Below are positions 1 to 10,919 of a DNA stretch of 64,000 nt, in pieces. A program made the position numbers and the translations under genes. Below the pieces are notes generated by a model. It was not told the origin of the DNA, made no database searches, and was given only the letters and a program-made list of their open reading frames with translations. The stretch's first letter is position 1. The number at the start of each line of letters is the position of its first letter. The stretch is from Lolium rigidum (Eukaryota > Streptophyta > Magnoliopsida > Poales > Poaceae): the NCBI RefSeq assembly GCF_022539505.1, contig NC_061508.1, positions 35,954,256-36,018,255 of the forward strand. Direction: 5' to 3'.

Positions 1-535
1 TATATTTGGTATTTTTCGAAACGCTATTTAAAATATAGCACGCTATTAGCACAATATAGTATCCATAGCGTTTGAAGGAGGTTACCGCTATTCATTTAGC
101 ACGCTATTTTAAACCTTAGTTATGAGGCGGCACGACATTGCAGCTACAGGGCTTTGGCTAGGAGGTTTTGGCTAAGAGGCGGCGAGTGTGGTGGTGAGGG
201 AGATGGAGGCTAGACGACTTTATAGCCGGAGATGACGCCGGAAACAGAGACGGGAAGCAATGGAAAAAGGGCGGAGAGGAGTGGTGGACATTAATGCCCC
301 CGCGTGGGGAAGGTGTGTCGGCTACGCGTGTAGCAGGCGCAGCGCCGACAAGACACCGTGCATACCTCCGTCTCGGTAACCGCCACGCCATTAAGAAAAG
401 TTGACCGCCGCTTTGCTTCTGTTTATGGCGGGTGTGGCCCGCCAAGAGCCACGTCGCCAACAGCTTGTGTCTGACGCGCCTAGCCTGTCCCTGGGGTCCG
501 GGGACGCTTGATAGGCTACTAGGCCACATCGATCA
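1..535. repeat. Repeat-like AT-rich stretch with a recurring CGCTATT motif
   Basis: The first 120 bases repeat the motif cgctatt or gctatt several times, then pass into a GC-richer part. Both strands have open frames here but none resembles a known protein, so I do not call a gene. The repeated motif and the left window edge suggest the end of a transposon whose rest lies outside the window. The class cannot be assigned from what is visible. Confidence 0.3.
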
Positions 536-1768
536 CAATATCAGTTTGGAGCAGCGGCTGGGCATGGTTTTTTATCCGACGCGCCCCAAATTTATTTCAA
601 GGTCGGTTTGAGAGACGAGGCTATGATGTTCTTAGACCTCTTGGAAAATTTCCTATGTGTCTATATGACAATTATGACATTACTTTATCTCTATAGAACT
701 TTCATGTGTTTTTCTTCTTTGATGTAACCAAATGACTTTTACAACTAGTTTATGTGTTTTATGCACATGCCATAATATACTAATCCTGATTTTTTTCCTA
801 TTAGTGTTGTTTTTTAAAATCATTTAGGGTTCTCCTTGTTTGTTTAGGTTATTTTCGATTTGCTGTTTTCCGGGATGGTGAGGCGGTGGCTACATGTTGA
901 AATCGGAATAAGTTCTTTCTCGGCCTATCCTTGCTTCGGTGGTGCCTCTAGTGCTAGCGGATGACGTGTGGAGTCCTGTGCCCGAGGAATCTCCTGTGTT
1001 TTGGTCGGTTTTTATTTTTGTTGGTGTGGTTTCTGATATGTCTCTTCCGATCTACATTTTTCATCATCGGCGATGGTTGCTTCTATGGTATGCTCGTTCT
1101 TCAGGATCTTTACTACTATGACAAACTCTACTAAGTAAGTTTTACCTTGCTCCTGTGATGGTGGGACAATGACGATGGTGTGTCTTCGCTAATGCTTGTG
1201 TTTGTAATCTTTGTTGGGTGATCCAAAAATATATTTATAATTTTATTACTTTTGGAACTGTTGCTTGTACATTTTGATTGGTGAAATTTAATTAAAAAAA
1301 GCAAAAGTTTGGGTTTAGGGAGTTTCTGCAAATTACTTTTGCGTATCTCCAAGGTTGTTGTAGCTGCAGACTTTTCTAATAACGGCTCCAGGTCCTTCTA
1401 GGACCTTCTGCTTCAACTTGTGATTAATTTTCTACTACTCCACCTTTGGAACGACTGCGGTCAGATTCATCATCTGATTGGGTTTATTCCAGCCCCCACT
1501 TTTTTAGCTGAAAACGGAAGGCAGCCGTCGGTGTCGCAGAGCCGAGCCAATCAGGCTCCGCTTCTGGAGAGTTCCGGCTGCGCGTGGATACCCCACCACC
1601 ACTCCACCACAAGCTTCTACTTCTACCTGTGCGCCTTGTCGGCAAGGCACGCTACAGAGACCCCAACCTCACCCGCTCCAGAACGTTCGTACGCCACCCT
1701 GCGCGCGAACTCTTCCCGTCTCCTCCGCGCGATCAAGAGCGAGAGCGTGCGGAAGTTGGATCGACGAC
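536..1768. other. Intergenic, 5' flank of the first J-protein gene
   Basis: Mostly AT-rich sequence with no recognisable coding or repeat structure up to about 1480. From about 1500 the sequence is GC-rich and resembles the region just upstream of the second J-protein gene (about 7640-7760; both contain ggaaggcagccg and a cttctggag stretch). The duplication that made the two paralogs therefore included promoter and leader sequence. Confidence 0.45.
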
Positions 1769-3098
1769 ATGTCGGCCGGTGGAAGCGGCATCCGGCACGA
1801 CGCCGACGTCGACCTCTACGGCGTCCTCGGTCTCAAGAAGGAGTGCTCCGACGCCGACCTCAGAATCGCCTACCGGAGGCTCGCCATGGTGAGTGCTCCG
1901 GCCGCCTCTTGTCAGAGTTCATCACGTATCATTTCGCGCTGATTTTCTTCTTGCTGCAGACATGGCATCCGGACAGGTGCTCTGCGTCCGGCAGCTCGGC
2001 GAGCGTGGAGGAGGCCAAGGAGCGGTTCCAGGAGATCCAAGGCGCCTACTCCGGTCATGATTTCTCCACTACTATTAGTTAGCGCAAGTTATTTCAATGG
2101 CGACGAATTGAGCGCAGATCTTGCTGCCGTCTGCGTTGCGTAAAGCTCATACCTACGCTCTGCGGCCTCGTCGCTTTGCCTTGCTGTTCATGCAGTGCTC
2201 TCCGACTCCGGCAAGCGGCTCCTCTACGACGTCGGCGTGAACGACAGCGACGGCAATGACGACGACTACGACAACCACCACGAGCAAGATGTACCCGCCG
2301 ACTAATCTCTTGATCAGTAGTCCTGTTGCGCTCGAGCAAAGTTGGTTGATTACTTACAAAGTTGTTATTCTCGTCGCAGGTGTCGGGGATGGACGACTTC
2401 TTCGGCGAGATGGCCGAAATGATGAACCAGACCACGCCAACCGTAAGCTAGATTCCTTCTCTCCTGTCCTTTCCTGTCCTGAGAAGGCACTCTAGTCTAG
2501 CGAAAAACGATTTCTAAAACTGCGGCGTGCCTTTGAGCGTTCAGATCTGTGGCTTGACCGTGTGTGCGGATGCAGGAGAGCTTCGAGGAGCTGCAGCAGC
2601 TGTTCGTGGACATGTTCCAGGCCGACCTCGTCGGCGTGTTCGGGTTCGGCGGGCCGCCTCCTATGGTCCACCGGGCCCAGGCCCAGAGCCCACCATGTAC
2701 CTCAGGATCTTCCTCACCGTCATGTAACGGTGTCAACAAGCGGTCTTCTCCGGCGATAGGCTCCAGGACGCCGCCGAGACCTGGCCGTTCGGGCTCGGCT
2801 TCGGGTCTGTCGGGTTCATCTTCCAAGGTATCACATAGCACATATACTCAACGGAGGGAGTCTATCTGATTAAGGTTAAAAATCTGAAAAATGTATGCGC
2901 ACACATTCGGTCCCAGATAGTAGTGATGATTTTAGCTTGCTTTCGTCCTAATTTGTCCTATCGCAGGGAAGTGATTTGAGGCGACATGAGGACGCGCCAT
3001 GGATGCGTGAGGACACCAGCGCCGGCGGCATGAATAAGAAGCAGAGGATGTCGACGAGGCAGAGCCACGGCGTGTCATCGTCGGAGGGGCCCGGATGA
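1769..3098 (+). CDS. J-domain (DnaJ-like) protein, copy A
   Basis: A small J-domain co-chaperone expected to stimulate an Hsp70 ATPase; its location in the cell is not evident. I read six exons: 1769-1888, 1960-2053, 2196-2290, 2380-2442, 2576-2827 and 2967-3098. All junctions are GT..AG and in phase, giving 251 residues. The J domain starts near residue 15 (DLYGVLGLKK), and the diagnostic HPD tripeptide is at residues 43-45 at the start of exon 2. After the J domain (ends near ...GAYS and LLYDVGV) come an acidic Asp/Asn-rich stretch, a conserved amphipathic block (ESFEELQQLFVDMFQAD) and a Ser/Pro/Arg-rich tail. No zinc-finger or C-terminal peptide-binding domain is seen, so it is a type III J-protein. 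The paralog at 7967-9047 shares exons 1-4 closely. Copy A differs by an extra intron (2828-2966) within the tail. The start is chosen because it matches the start of copy B. Confidence 0.85.
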
Positions 3099-3784
3099 GA
3101 TCTCGGCGAGCGCCTGCCTGCCAGGGTAGAGAGCATAAACCAGTCGTGAGCGACCTTATGTCACCCGGATTCTTCGCGTACTGACGATCTGCAAGTTTTG
3201 GAGGACACCATTAGATTTTCTTTCGTTGGTGTAGCACTGGCACTTAAGTTACAGAATTGCTGAGCTACTTTTCTGACGGCCAGCGTGGTCACACTTTTGT
3301 AAAAATTTGTTCTAGGTGAGCAACAGTGAGTTTTTTCGGACGTTTTAGTACTTAAATATAAATTTGGTCTCTACATAACAAGGATGCACGTAGCCGTATA
3401 GATCCAAAAATTGCACTCCAAATGGAAATTAAGAAGTCCAAACAGAGCCGGCACCAAACCAAAGCAAATTACAAAGAGCACAACTATGAGTATAAGCGGG
3501 CCAATCCGCATATTAAGCTGTCAGCTGCCATCTACATTGAGAATAATAAGTAATTTAAACTTAGGATCCACACAACTGAGCCATTTGCCAAAATATTTAC
3601 AACACTACGTGGTGGTATAAGTTAGAATTCTTTAGATAAGAATAAAAGATATTTAATAGTCTCGTCGAGAAGCAGTGAGTTAACCGGGTTGGATTTATAT
3701 GGTCTGTATACCACTCCTTTGATTCATTGGATAAGGAAAATATACGGTAGACCTTGCATTTAAGTTAACTTCTAACATGTTAAT
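3099..3784. other. 3' flank of copy A, no gene seen
   Basis: Contains the 3' UTR of the first J-protein gene, then AT-rich sequence. The one open frame on the plus strand (about 3411-3620) has no recognisable similarity and is not called. Confidence 0.4.
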
Positions 3785-4515
3785 AGGGGTGGAAACGGAT
3801 TAGGTATGGATTGGATAGTGCACTTCCCAAAACCTTACAAATGCGGAGCGGGTGCTAATCGAATATGAATGCGGAATGGATGTTTTGTGAATTCGAAAAG
3901 ATACAAATAACACTATAATAGGAGTACTCAAAGAATAGACTCATGTCTTAATCGAATACAAATTCGGAACAAATGTTTTTTTTCTGAATGCAGATGTTGT
4001 CGACTAAGAATGTGGAGCCAATGCTAATCAAATAAAGTGATGTTTTATTTACCATATCCATTTCCATTGTTGTTGACTACAAATGTGGAACGAATGTTTT
4101 CTAAATGTAGATGTTGTCGACTACGAATTGGGAGCGGATGCTAATTGAATAGAGTGATTTCTTATTTACCATATCCATTTCCATGTTATCGGCTATGAAT
4201 GTGGAAAGAGTGTTTTCTGAATGCAGATGTTCTCAACTAAAAATGTAGAGTGGATGCTAACGAATAGACTGATGTCAATGAAGAGATTACATGTCAATTT
4301 GAAAGACAACTTCAAGCACACATAACATTTGAGAGACAACATCAAGTACATATAGCATATATCAGTTATGTTTTCTAAATGCAAATGTTGTCGACTATGC
4401 ATGCGGAACATATGCTAATTGAATAGACTGATGTCTATGAAGATATTACATGCCAATTTCACATACAACATCAAGCATATATAACATTTGATAGACAACA
4501 TCAAGTACATATAGG
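3785..4515. repeat. Diverged tandem repeats behind an hAT-like terminus
   Basis: The block opens with taggggtggaaacgg, a sequence typical of hAT-superfamily ends in grasses. It then repeats a degenerate unit of roughly 100-150 bases, recognisable by gttgtcgacta, gaatgtggaacgaatg, ccatatccatttcca and agacaacatcaagtacatata. The matching inverted end (ccgtttccaccc) is not present downstream, so the element is truncated or the terminal match is fortuitous. No transposase coding is seen. Confidence 0.4.
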
Positions 4516-4689
4516 AGGGATCACCTTGTTCTGATAGGCCACATTATCCATTACAATCAAAAATAATAGTGACTAAGATTATAACTAGATAGTTTCATCA
4601 AGTTCAACTATATACCATTCGAACTGCCATTACATACTCTCACTTCTTAAGATAAATAGTAACATCGACAGCCTCTTTCTTGGTTGATC

Positions 4690-5206
4690 CTGGCACATCT
4701 TTCCTTGGTAGTTGTGGCCACCACTTTGTTGGTTCCTGCTGCTTGCATTCTCCATTTTGTCTTCCTCGCTCCTCTTAGCTTCTTCTTCGCCAAAGCAGCC
4801 TCCAGCACCTCCCTTCTATCCTCTGCCCAGCAGTAAGCCTTAGTGGATGCATCCTCTTCAACACATCATTCTCAATCAGATACTCCACGTACTAGCGCTC
4901 CCGGCGCCAAAAATCACATGTACTCTAACAGATGTACAAAGAACTTCATTTCGTAGAAAATCACAAGATTTGCTAGATTCGCTGAAAAGGGAGAGATCTT
5001 TCAAAATCTTTTACCCCATGCTTCTTGCACTTGTAAAATGTCCAACCAGCGTGGTCATTCGTGCCGGAGACATACACCCTCGCCTTCATTCCGCAGTCTG
5101 GGCAGGGGACCAGAGGAATGGCTGGAGCAACACGGCGCCTGTTGCGCATGGAAGACATGGAGGCGCTACTGCCGAACATGGCGTTCCAAGGCACTACAAT
5201 TAACAC
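4690..5206 (-). pseudogene. GRF-type zinc-finger protein, broken
   Basis: Reading the minus strand from 5206, the frame gives a basic N-terminus, then CPDCGMKARVYV, and GWTFYKCKKHG. These are the first three cysteines and the aromatic core of a GRF zinc finger. The fourth cysteine and the usual CxFW motif appear about 90 bases downstream as CDFWRRER, followed by YVEYLIEN. The finger is therefore split by an intron, probably donor near 5011 and acceptor near 4925. The second exon carries an in-frame TAG directly before YVEYL and a one-base shift just after it. The shifted frame continues with a charged helix containing AYCWAEDRREVLEAALAKKK. Small GRF proteins with this layout are common, often transposon-associated, in cereal genomes. 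The stop and shift make this copy non-functional. Confidence 0.6.
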
Positions 5207-5822
5207 TGTAGTGGAGTGGAGCAGCTATGGCGACCTAGGGTAGGGGACTGCGGATGGGAGCGTAGCAACTCGACAAACAGATAAGAGATTTCGGGATTTT
5301 TCTAAGGATTTCGAACGCAGGGCGGGGATTTTGTAGTGATGCCAATTTTGTGATAACTTCGTTTGCGTGCCGTGCCATGGAGTTTCAATGGTTCTCAGGT
5401 GCCTTCTAGTATAATATAATGTCGCACTAGACATGGGACCCACCCATCCATGTACACACGTCTTCAATATCCTACAGGACTTGGGTGTAATTTTTTTTGT
5501 TTTTCAAGGACTGTTCTGTGTGATCTCTGGTTCTATATCACTTGATCTTTCCCGCAAAAAAAAAAATGTACACACGTCTGTCGTTGCAGCAGTGGCAGTG
5601 ACCGTAGCCTGACACTCCTCCATGTCTTGTGTAACCGTATTAGTCATTTTCGTATATACGGTGTTAATTTGAATTATACGGGCAACTCCTATAACTAATT
5701 ATGTATCTCTTCTGTTTACTGATATAAGATGTTTTAGTTTTTTTGTAGAATCATCTATTTTACTGTGTATTAAAAAAAGGTCTATTTTTAGTATGTAAAT
5801 TTACTGACTATAGTGCATCTAG
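5207..5822. other. Intergenic, nothing recognisable
   Basis: AT-rich spacer with poly-A/T runs (near 5490 and 5560). No coding frame with recognisable content and no clear repeat. Confidence 0.4.
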
Positions 5823-7566
5823 TCTATACCTAATAATAAAGAAAATAAGGTTTCCGCGGTTTGGTCCGTCGTGTTTCAATCGTCCGTTGTTTTGCTTCGT
5901 CCGTCGCTTGAGTCGTGACGTTATTGGACTGCAACACGAAAACCGTGCTCAAGCCTGGTTTAGGGTGGGACGTGAGAATTAGGGAAACCGATCCCCAATT
6001 AAACCCGACAACTAACGCGAGGTGAGATAAAAGGATCGAGCGTCTGCCTAGAAACGTACAACTCCGTCTCGTTTTCTTTTTGATGCCTGGCCAAGCCAAG
6101 CCCTAGCCGCCCCTGTCTCGGCCGTCTTCGGCGACGCCGACATGCTCATTGTCCTCGCCAAAGGGCCTGAGCGGAGGTGCTATAGCCGAGCAAATCGACA
6201 CCGTTTCGCCGGACTCCATCAAACTTTGTTTTTATCGTCTGCGTCTCCTCCAAGCACGTGTACCCTACCGCATCTTACGTGCCTTGCAACGATCGAACAA
6301 GGTGTGAAGAAGCCAGTGTGATTCATCCTTCTGGCTGCACCGTATGGTAGCAACGGTGTGGAGGACATGGAGTATGGTGGCCTGCGGTGGGAATGCAACA
6401 TTGTTTTCAAACGGTGTCACCGGGAGAGAGAAGATGTGCTGATGTACTCAGATCTTGAGAGCGAATCGTAGGGGATTTTTGCTGCTGCATGCCCGGATTT
6501 GAGTAGATTGGGAGAGATTGTGTCAGAGGATTATGAGAAGACAGTATTGTACGGTACTACTGTTTGTTTGAGTGGGACAACAAGAGCTGACAGATTGCGA
6601 GCCCAGTGTACTTCCGTGCTGCTGCTTTGTCGGAGGATAGTTCATATTCCTAGCAGATGGCAACAACAATTACATGGAGGCGATTCATGTTCATTCATGT
6701 TCCTAGAGTTCGATGGAGGTAATCCCTGCAAGATGTAGTGCTGGATTGCTCCTTTCATCCTCGCCACCAGTCCTTCCCACCTGCCATCACCCGATTTAGT
6801 CCTGAGGCCTGACTCATGAGGAGGTATAATTCAGTATGCAATGATTTGAATTGGATAAAATCTAGGCCGTAAAGTTTATAAAAAAATGTGGTCTCAGTGG
6901 GATGTATCGTCAAGTGCCCCTCAGCAAGATTTATCATTTTTCTCAAAAGGATTGAATCGTTTACTGATTTTGTTATTTTTCTCTGTAGCATGTTATGCTT
7001 CTGCCAATATATAGAATATTTCTTCCTGTGAATTTAATGCAGTTACATCAAATTTTATAGAGTTGGAAAATCTCAGTTTACAACATGCACTGAAAGGAGT
7101 TAATTATTGACATGCTTTTGATTGTGTTGCAATTAGAGAAGCTGAGAACTTAATTGCACTGAATATCGATGGGTGTGGCTTCCTGTCTAGAGCACACGCA
7201 TAAGCTAAATCCACCTGCTGTGCCAAGAAATATTAGCTCGACAGCTATGTATGTCACTGATGATTATGCGGCAAAGGTTTCATATCTTAATTTGTAAGCG
7301 ACATGGATTTGATTCTGTCAATAATGATTTCTGAATGACAGCAAGGGAATAAGAGAGTCCAATCCCCTAAGCGAGATTTGCCACTTCGGAAGTACTTTTC
7401 TCAAAAGGAATTTCTCGTGTTTTTTCACTACCAATTGCACGGTAAAAGACATGTAAATAAAGGCCTTCCTGCCATTTGAATTTGACTGCTGTGTGGCTTT
7501 AAACACATGAAATATTTTTCATTTTAGTTAATGTGATTCCGTAGCAACGCACGGGTTTTGTGCTAG
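5823..7566. mobile_element. Helitron-like element, non-autonomous
   Basis: The left edge begins TCTATACCTAATAATAAAG, the form expected for grass Helitron 5' ends. The right edge carries a short GC-rich hairpin (ccgtagcaacgcacgg, 7539-7554), about eight bases of spacer, and CTAG at 7563-7566 followed by T, the classic Helitron 3' end. The length is about 1.74 kb. No Rep/helicase coding is visible, so it would have been mobilised in trans. The base before the 5' TC is G rather than the expected A, so the left edge is approximate. It separates the two J-protein genes. Confidence 0.6.
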
Positions 7567-7966
7567 TTTACTTTAAAGTATTTAGAAACGTCGGGTTACT
7601 CCCTGCATCCTCTTGCTGCGCTTTCTCTGAAAAATCCGTGCCTTTGTTTTCTGAAAAGGGAAGGCAGCCGGTCTCAGCCTATGAGTCTCGGCTTCTGGAG
7701 CCTTCGCGCAGCGCCCGGAGACCCCATCACCACAAGCTTCTAGCTGTACCTGTGCAACTTGTCGGCAAGGCACACTACTACATGGTACTGAAAACTCCAC
7801 CTCGTCCGCTCCCGCACGTCCCTACGCCACCTTTCGCGCAAGCAAACGCCTCCCTCTTCCTCCCGTACGTGATCACGACACCGCGGCGACTAGCTCGATC
7901 GCCCGCAAAAGGAGACGGGAGGCGATAGAGCGCATTGACACGCTCTGATACCGAGAAACAGTCGAC

Positions 7967-9047
7967 ATGACGACGGCCGGTAGCAGCGGCATCGGCAAGG
8001 AGGATGCGTCCGGCGCCGACCTCTACGCCGTTCTCGGCCTCAAGAAGGACTGCTCCGACGCCGACCTCAGGCTCGCTTACCGGAGGCTCGCCATGGTGAG
8101 CGTCTGAGCGACTCGTCGACCGATTACTCCGTTTGAAGTTGATCCACATAATCATACGCTCATACCGTTCTCTCCCTCTTGTTGCAGATATGGCATCCGG
8201 ACAGGTGCTCGGCGTCCGGCGGCTCGACGCGCGTCGAGGAGGCCAAGGAGCGGTTCCAGGAGATCCAGGGCGCCTACTCCGGTCTGTCATGATCTTCCCA
8301 ACTCTCTCCATTGATCATCATTACGGACTTGCTACTTTCCAGCATCTTGCTTGCCGCTTTCTGTTCTCCCCCTGCCTCTGTATATGCTCATATCCCACGT
8401 ACGGGGCCTCCCGCCGCCGGCCTCGTCGCTGCATGCAGTGCTCTCCGACTCCGGCAAACGGCTCCTCTACGACGTCGGCGTTTACGACAGCGACTACGAC
8501 GACGAGGAGCAAGATGTACGTTACCAGTCCAGGTCGCCCCATACGCAATTTGGTTGTGGTCGAGCAGAAATGGTTAATTTTAGCGTGGCTGCAGGTTTCG
8601 GGGATGGGCGGCTTCCTCGGAGAGATGGCCGAGATGATGAACCAAGTGACGCCAGCAGTAAGAAGCGAGACTCCTTCGTCCTGAACATATTTTTAGAATT
8701 TGTGGTGTGAGCGGAGTCTGATAGTGTGTGGTGCTCAACTGCTGATGCAGGAGAGCTTCGAGGAGCTGCAGCAGCTGTTCGTCGACATGTTCCAGGCCGA
8801 CCTCGTCGGCGGGTTCGGGTTCGGCGGCGAGGCTCCTACGGACCACCGGGCCCAGGCCGGGATCCCGCCCTGCGACTCGCGATCTACGTTCGCGCAGGCA
8901 CCGCCGGCGTCATGTATTGGTGGCGGCGTCAATAAGCGGTGCTCGTCCGCCATGGACTCCGGGATGCCGTCGTCGGCGCGGGATGGCACGGGCATCGGCG
9001 GCAGGAAGAAGCAGCAGACGGTGTCGACGAGCCACGGGGTATCGTAG
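7967..9047 (+). CDS. J-domain (DnaJ-like) protein, copy B
   Basis: Paralog of the gene at 1769-3098. The exons are 7967-8095, 8188-8281, 8439-8515, 8595-8657 and 8751-9047, all GT..AG and in phase, encoding 219 residues. The J domain contains DLYAVLGLKKD near residue 18 and the HPD motif at residues 46-48. The same acidic linker (YDSDYDDEEQD), the Met-rich GEMAEMMNQ segment and the ESFEELQQLF block follow. The tail is one exon here and ends GRKKQQTVSTSHGVS, whereas copy A has an intron at the equivalent place and a longer end. Expected role: Hsp70 co-chaperone; client and location unknown. The tandem arrangement in one orientation, with similar upstream sequence, points to a local segmental duplication later separated by transposon insertion. 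The reading frame is intact, so it is probably functional. Confidence 0.88.
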
Positions 9048-10376
9048 TAGGGAGAGGATAGATGCGTGCAATGAGCTCCTTGATTTCCCTGCTCTCTGCG
9101 TCCGTCAAATCTGGACGCTGATTCTGACCGACGGTCAGCAAGTTTTGGAGGATGATAGTGTGGTGTGATGCACACTAATTAATTTATTCGTTTATTTCTC
9201 TAGTAGCACTAGCAGACGGTTCTAGATGACGGACTGGGCCACTTGCTTCCGAAAACTCCTTTTTACACGCAATTGTATGTACAGGAGTGCCATCCACTTT
9301 AATTTAAATTTTGATGCTCCTACATACATTAATTTATTCGTTTATACTGCTCTAGCTACTTTAATTTAAATCTTGATGCTCCTACATACATTTATGTTTT
9401 GCCAAGACAAGTTCGATGGAGTAGTTGTTGCTAATAATCATTCATAGAGGCAGAGTATATATATACTTATTTGTGAGCAATTTACTTATGTACTGCCTCC
9501 GAATAGAATTTTTTTACATCGTCCTGATCCAGCGCTCGCGCCGGTGGGCCAACGGCCTCCCACGCTTTCACTCCTGGGGCCACCGGCCTCCGTTGAACTC
9601 GCCTCTCGCCGCCATCCTCCCTTGGCTTCACGAAAAAAATGCTTTGTGAAGGAACTAGATTTCTTGGATCAAGGCTATTAGCTGTGCATGCTGGTTGGAG
9701 GGGCAGTGTTTATCCATATAGCTAGGGGTTGTGTCCAGAGTTAACAACAGTTTGTATCAATATTTGAAAATGCCCAGGGTTGTAATATTTAGGTATAGTT
9801 CTGTCTTACATGTATCTGTGTGTGTTTGTCAACCAGAATGACTGAATGAGTATCCTACACATGAGTAAATTGCAGGAATAAAAACAGTACTCCAAATTAA
9901 ACATCATAGTTTAGCAACCACAAAACAAAAATACAATTATATTGGATGTCTGAAATATATGTAGCCACTAATCAATTCATGTTTGGATGCAGCAGTGAAA
10001 TTGGCTTCGATACTGAGATTAATTCAGTCATACATGGTTTTAGCAATGCATATAAAGGGGAAACACTTCAAAAATACTCCTTGAATATAAAGGAGTACAT
10101 GGTGAGGCAACACTTGAATTATACTGAGATTAATTCAGCGATGCATGGTCAGGCAACATCCATCTAAGCAATGCTTAAAACAGTTGGAGCCTTATGTATG
10201 AGGCGACGGTGGATTTAGTATATATGTGCTATTTCAGTAAAAAAACATACTCAATAAATACTCCAATATGGCATACATTTTGAATGTTCCTTTGCTGCAT
10301 TTTTCAAGGAAAAAGTATTGAACATGTTAAACTACTCCACTGTATCATTCTATTCAATAAGCTAATGAGGTTCTCA
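9048..10376. repeat. 3' flank of copy B with a 61-bp imperfect duplication
   Basis: A segment beginning ctttaatttaaat and continuing through tgatgctcctacatacatt occurs at about 9297 and again about 61 bases later, and attaatttattcgttta occurs near 9177 and 9329. The rest, to 10376, is AT-rich with no gene seen. Confidence 0.5.
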
Positions 10377-10472
10377 GACAGGAACATATGCAACTGGTAG
10401 TATCACCTCTTATTCAAAACAAGAGACAGGAACATATGCAACTGGTAGCATCACCTCTTATTCAAAACAAGA
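10377..10472. repeat. Tandem duplication, 2 x 48 bp
   Basis: Two adjacent copies of a 48-base unit starting gacaggaacatatgcaac, at 10377 and 10425, differ at one position. Such a near-perfect short tandem copy suggests a recent slippage or repair event. Confidence 0.9.
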
Positions 10473-10788
10473 GACATTCGGGTCTCAACTACTGTAAAAC
10501 TTACCAAGGGGCAGAGTGGAGACACAGGCTCCCTGAGCAGTACAACTGAAACACCAGCCAAACAACCACAAGGAGCCTCCTGATACAACAAGCAAGCAAA
10601 ATTTGTTATGTCAGTGTATACGACAAGAACTAACTGAAGAACCTACTACTGGTGATTGGAGCTCCGACAATTTTGCAATCGAAGCAAGGAACAATGATTG
10701 ATTGCTCCAATTGCCACAAGATAAAAATGTGAAGTAACTAGGGAGGGCAGAGGAAGGCGACAAGGAGTAAAAGCAGGTGGAGCAGTAC

Positions 10789-10919
10789 CTGTTGCCGAGC
10801 AGCTGGTGGAGCTGGATGATTGACTGCTTCTCCTCGTCGGAGAAGTTTGCCGCGCTTGATGTCCGGCCGCAGGTAGTTGATCCACCAAAGCCGGCAGCTC
10901 TTGCCGCACCTCAGTAGGC
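10789..10919 (-). pseudogene. Orphan R2R3-MYB exon 2 (gene fragment)
   Basis: On the minus strand, bounded by a good acceptor (tttcag) and a GT donor, the frame reads [20 protein letters not shown]. This is the end of the R2 repeat and the R2-R3 junction of plant R2R3-MYB factors. After KRG one extra base shifts the frame; ignoring it, the sequence continues [19 protein letters not shown], the first part of R3. The second exon of most plant R2R3-MYB genes is 130 bases long; here it is 131, as expected from the single insertion. The usual CRLRW arginine is also changed to W. Neither exon 1 (R2 start) nor exon 3 (R3 third helix) is present nearby, so this is a captured or decayed fragment. Confidence 0.75.

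Noticed and set aside
158..529. Minus-strand 123-residue open frame
   Set aside because: Low-complexity composition, no recognisable domain, and it lies in repeat-like sequence.
1420..2082. 220-residue plus-strand open frame over the first J-protein exons
   Set aside because: It reads through exon 1 in the wrong frame; the spliced model keeps the J domain and matches the paralog.
5331..5343. ttttgtagtg as the right end of a CACTA element
   Set aside because: No matching left end or subterminal repeats nearby; too short to stand alone.
7778..8311. 177-residue minus-strand open frame
   Set aside because: Shadow of GC-rich exons of the plus-strand J-protein gene; no domain.
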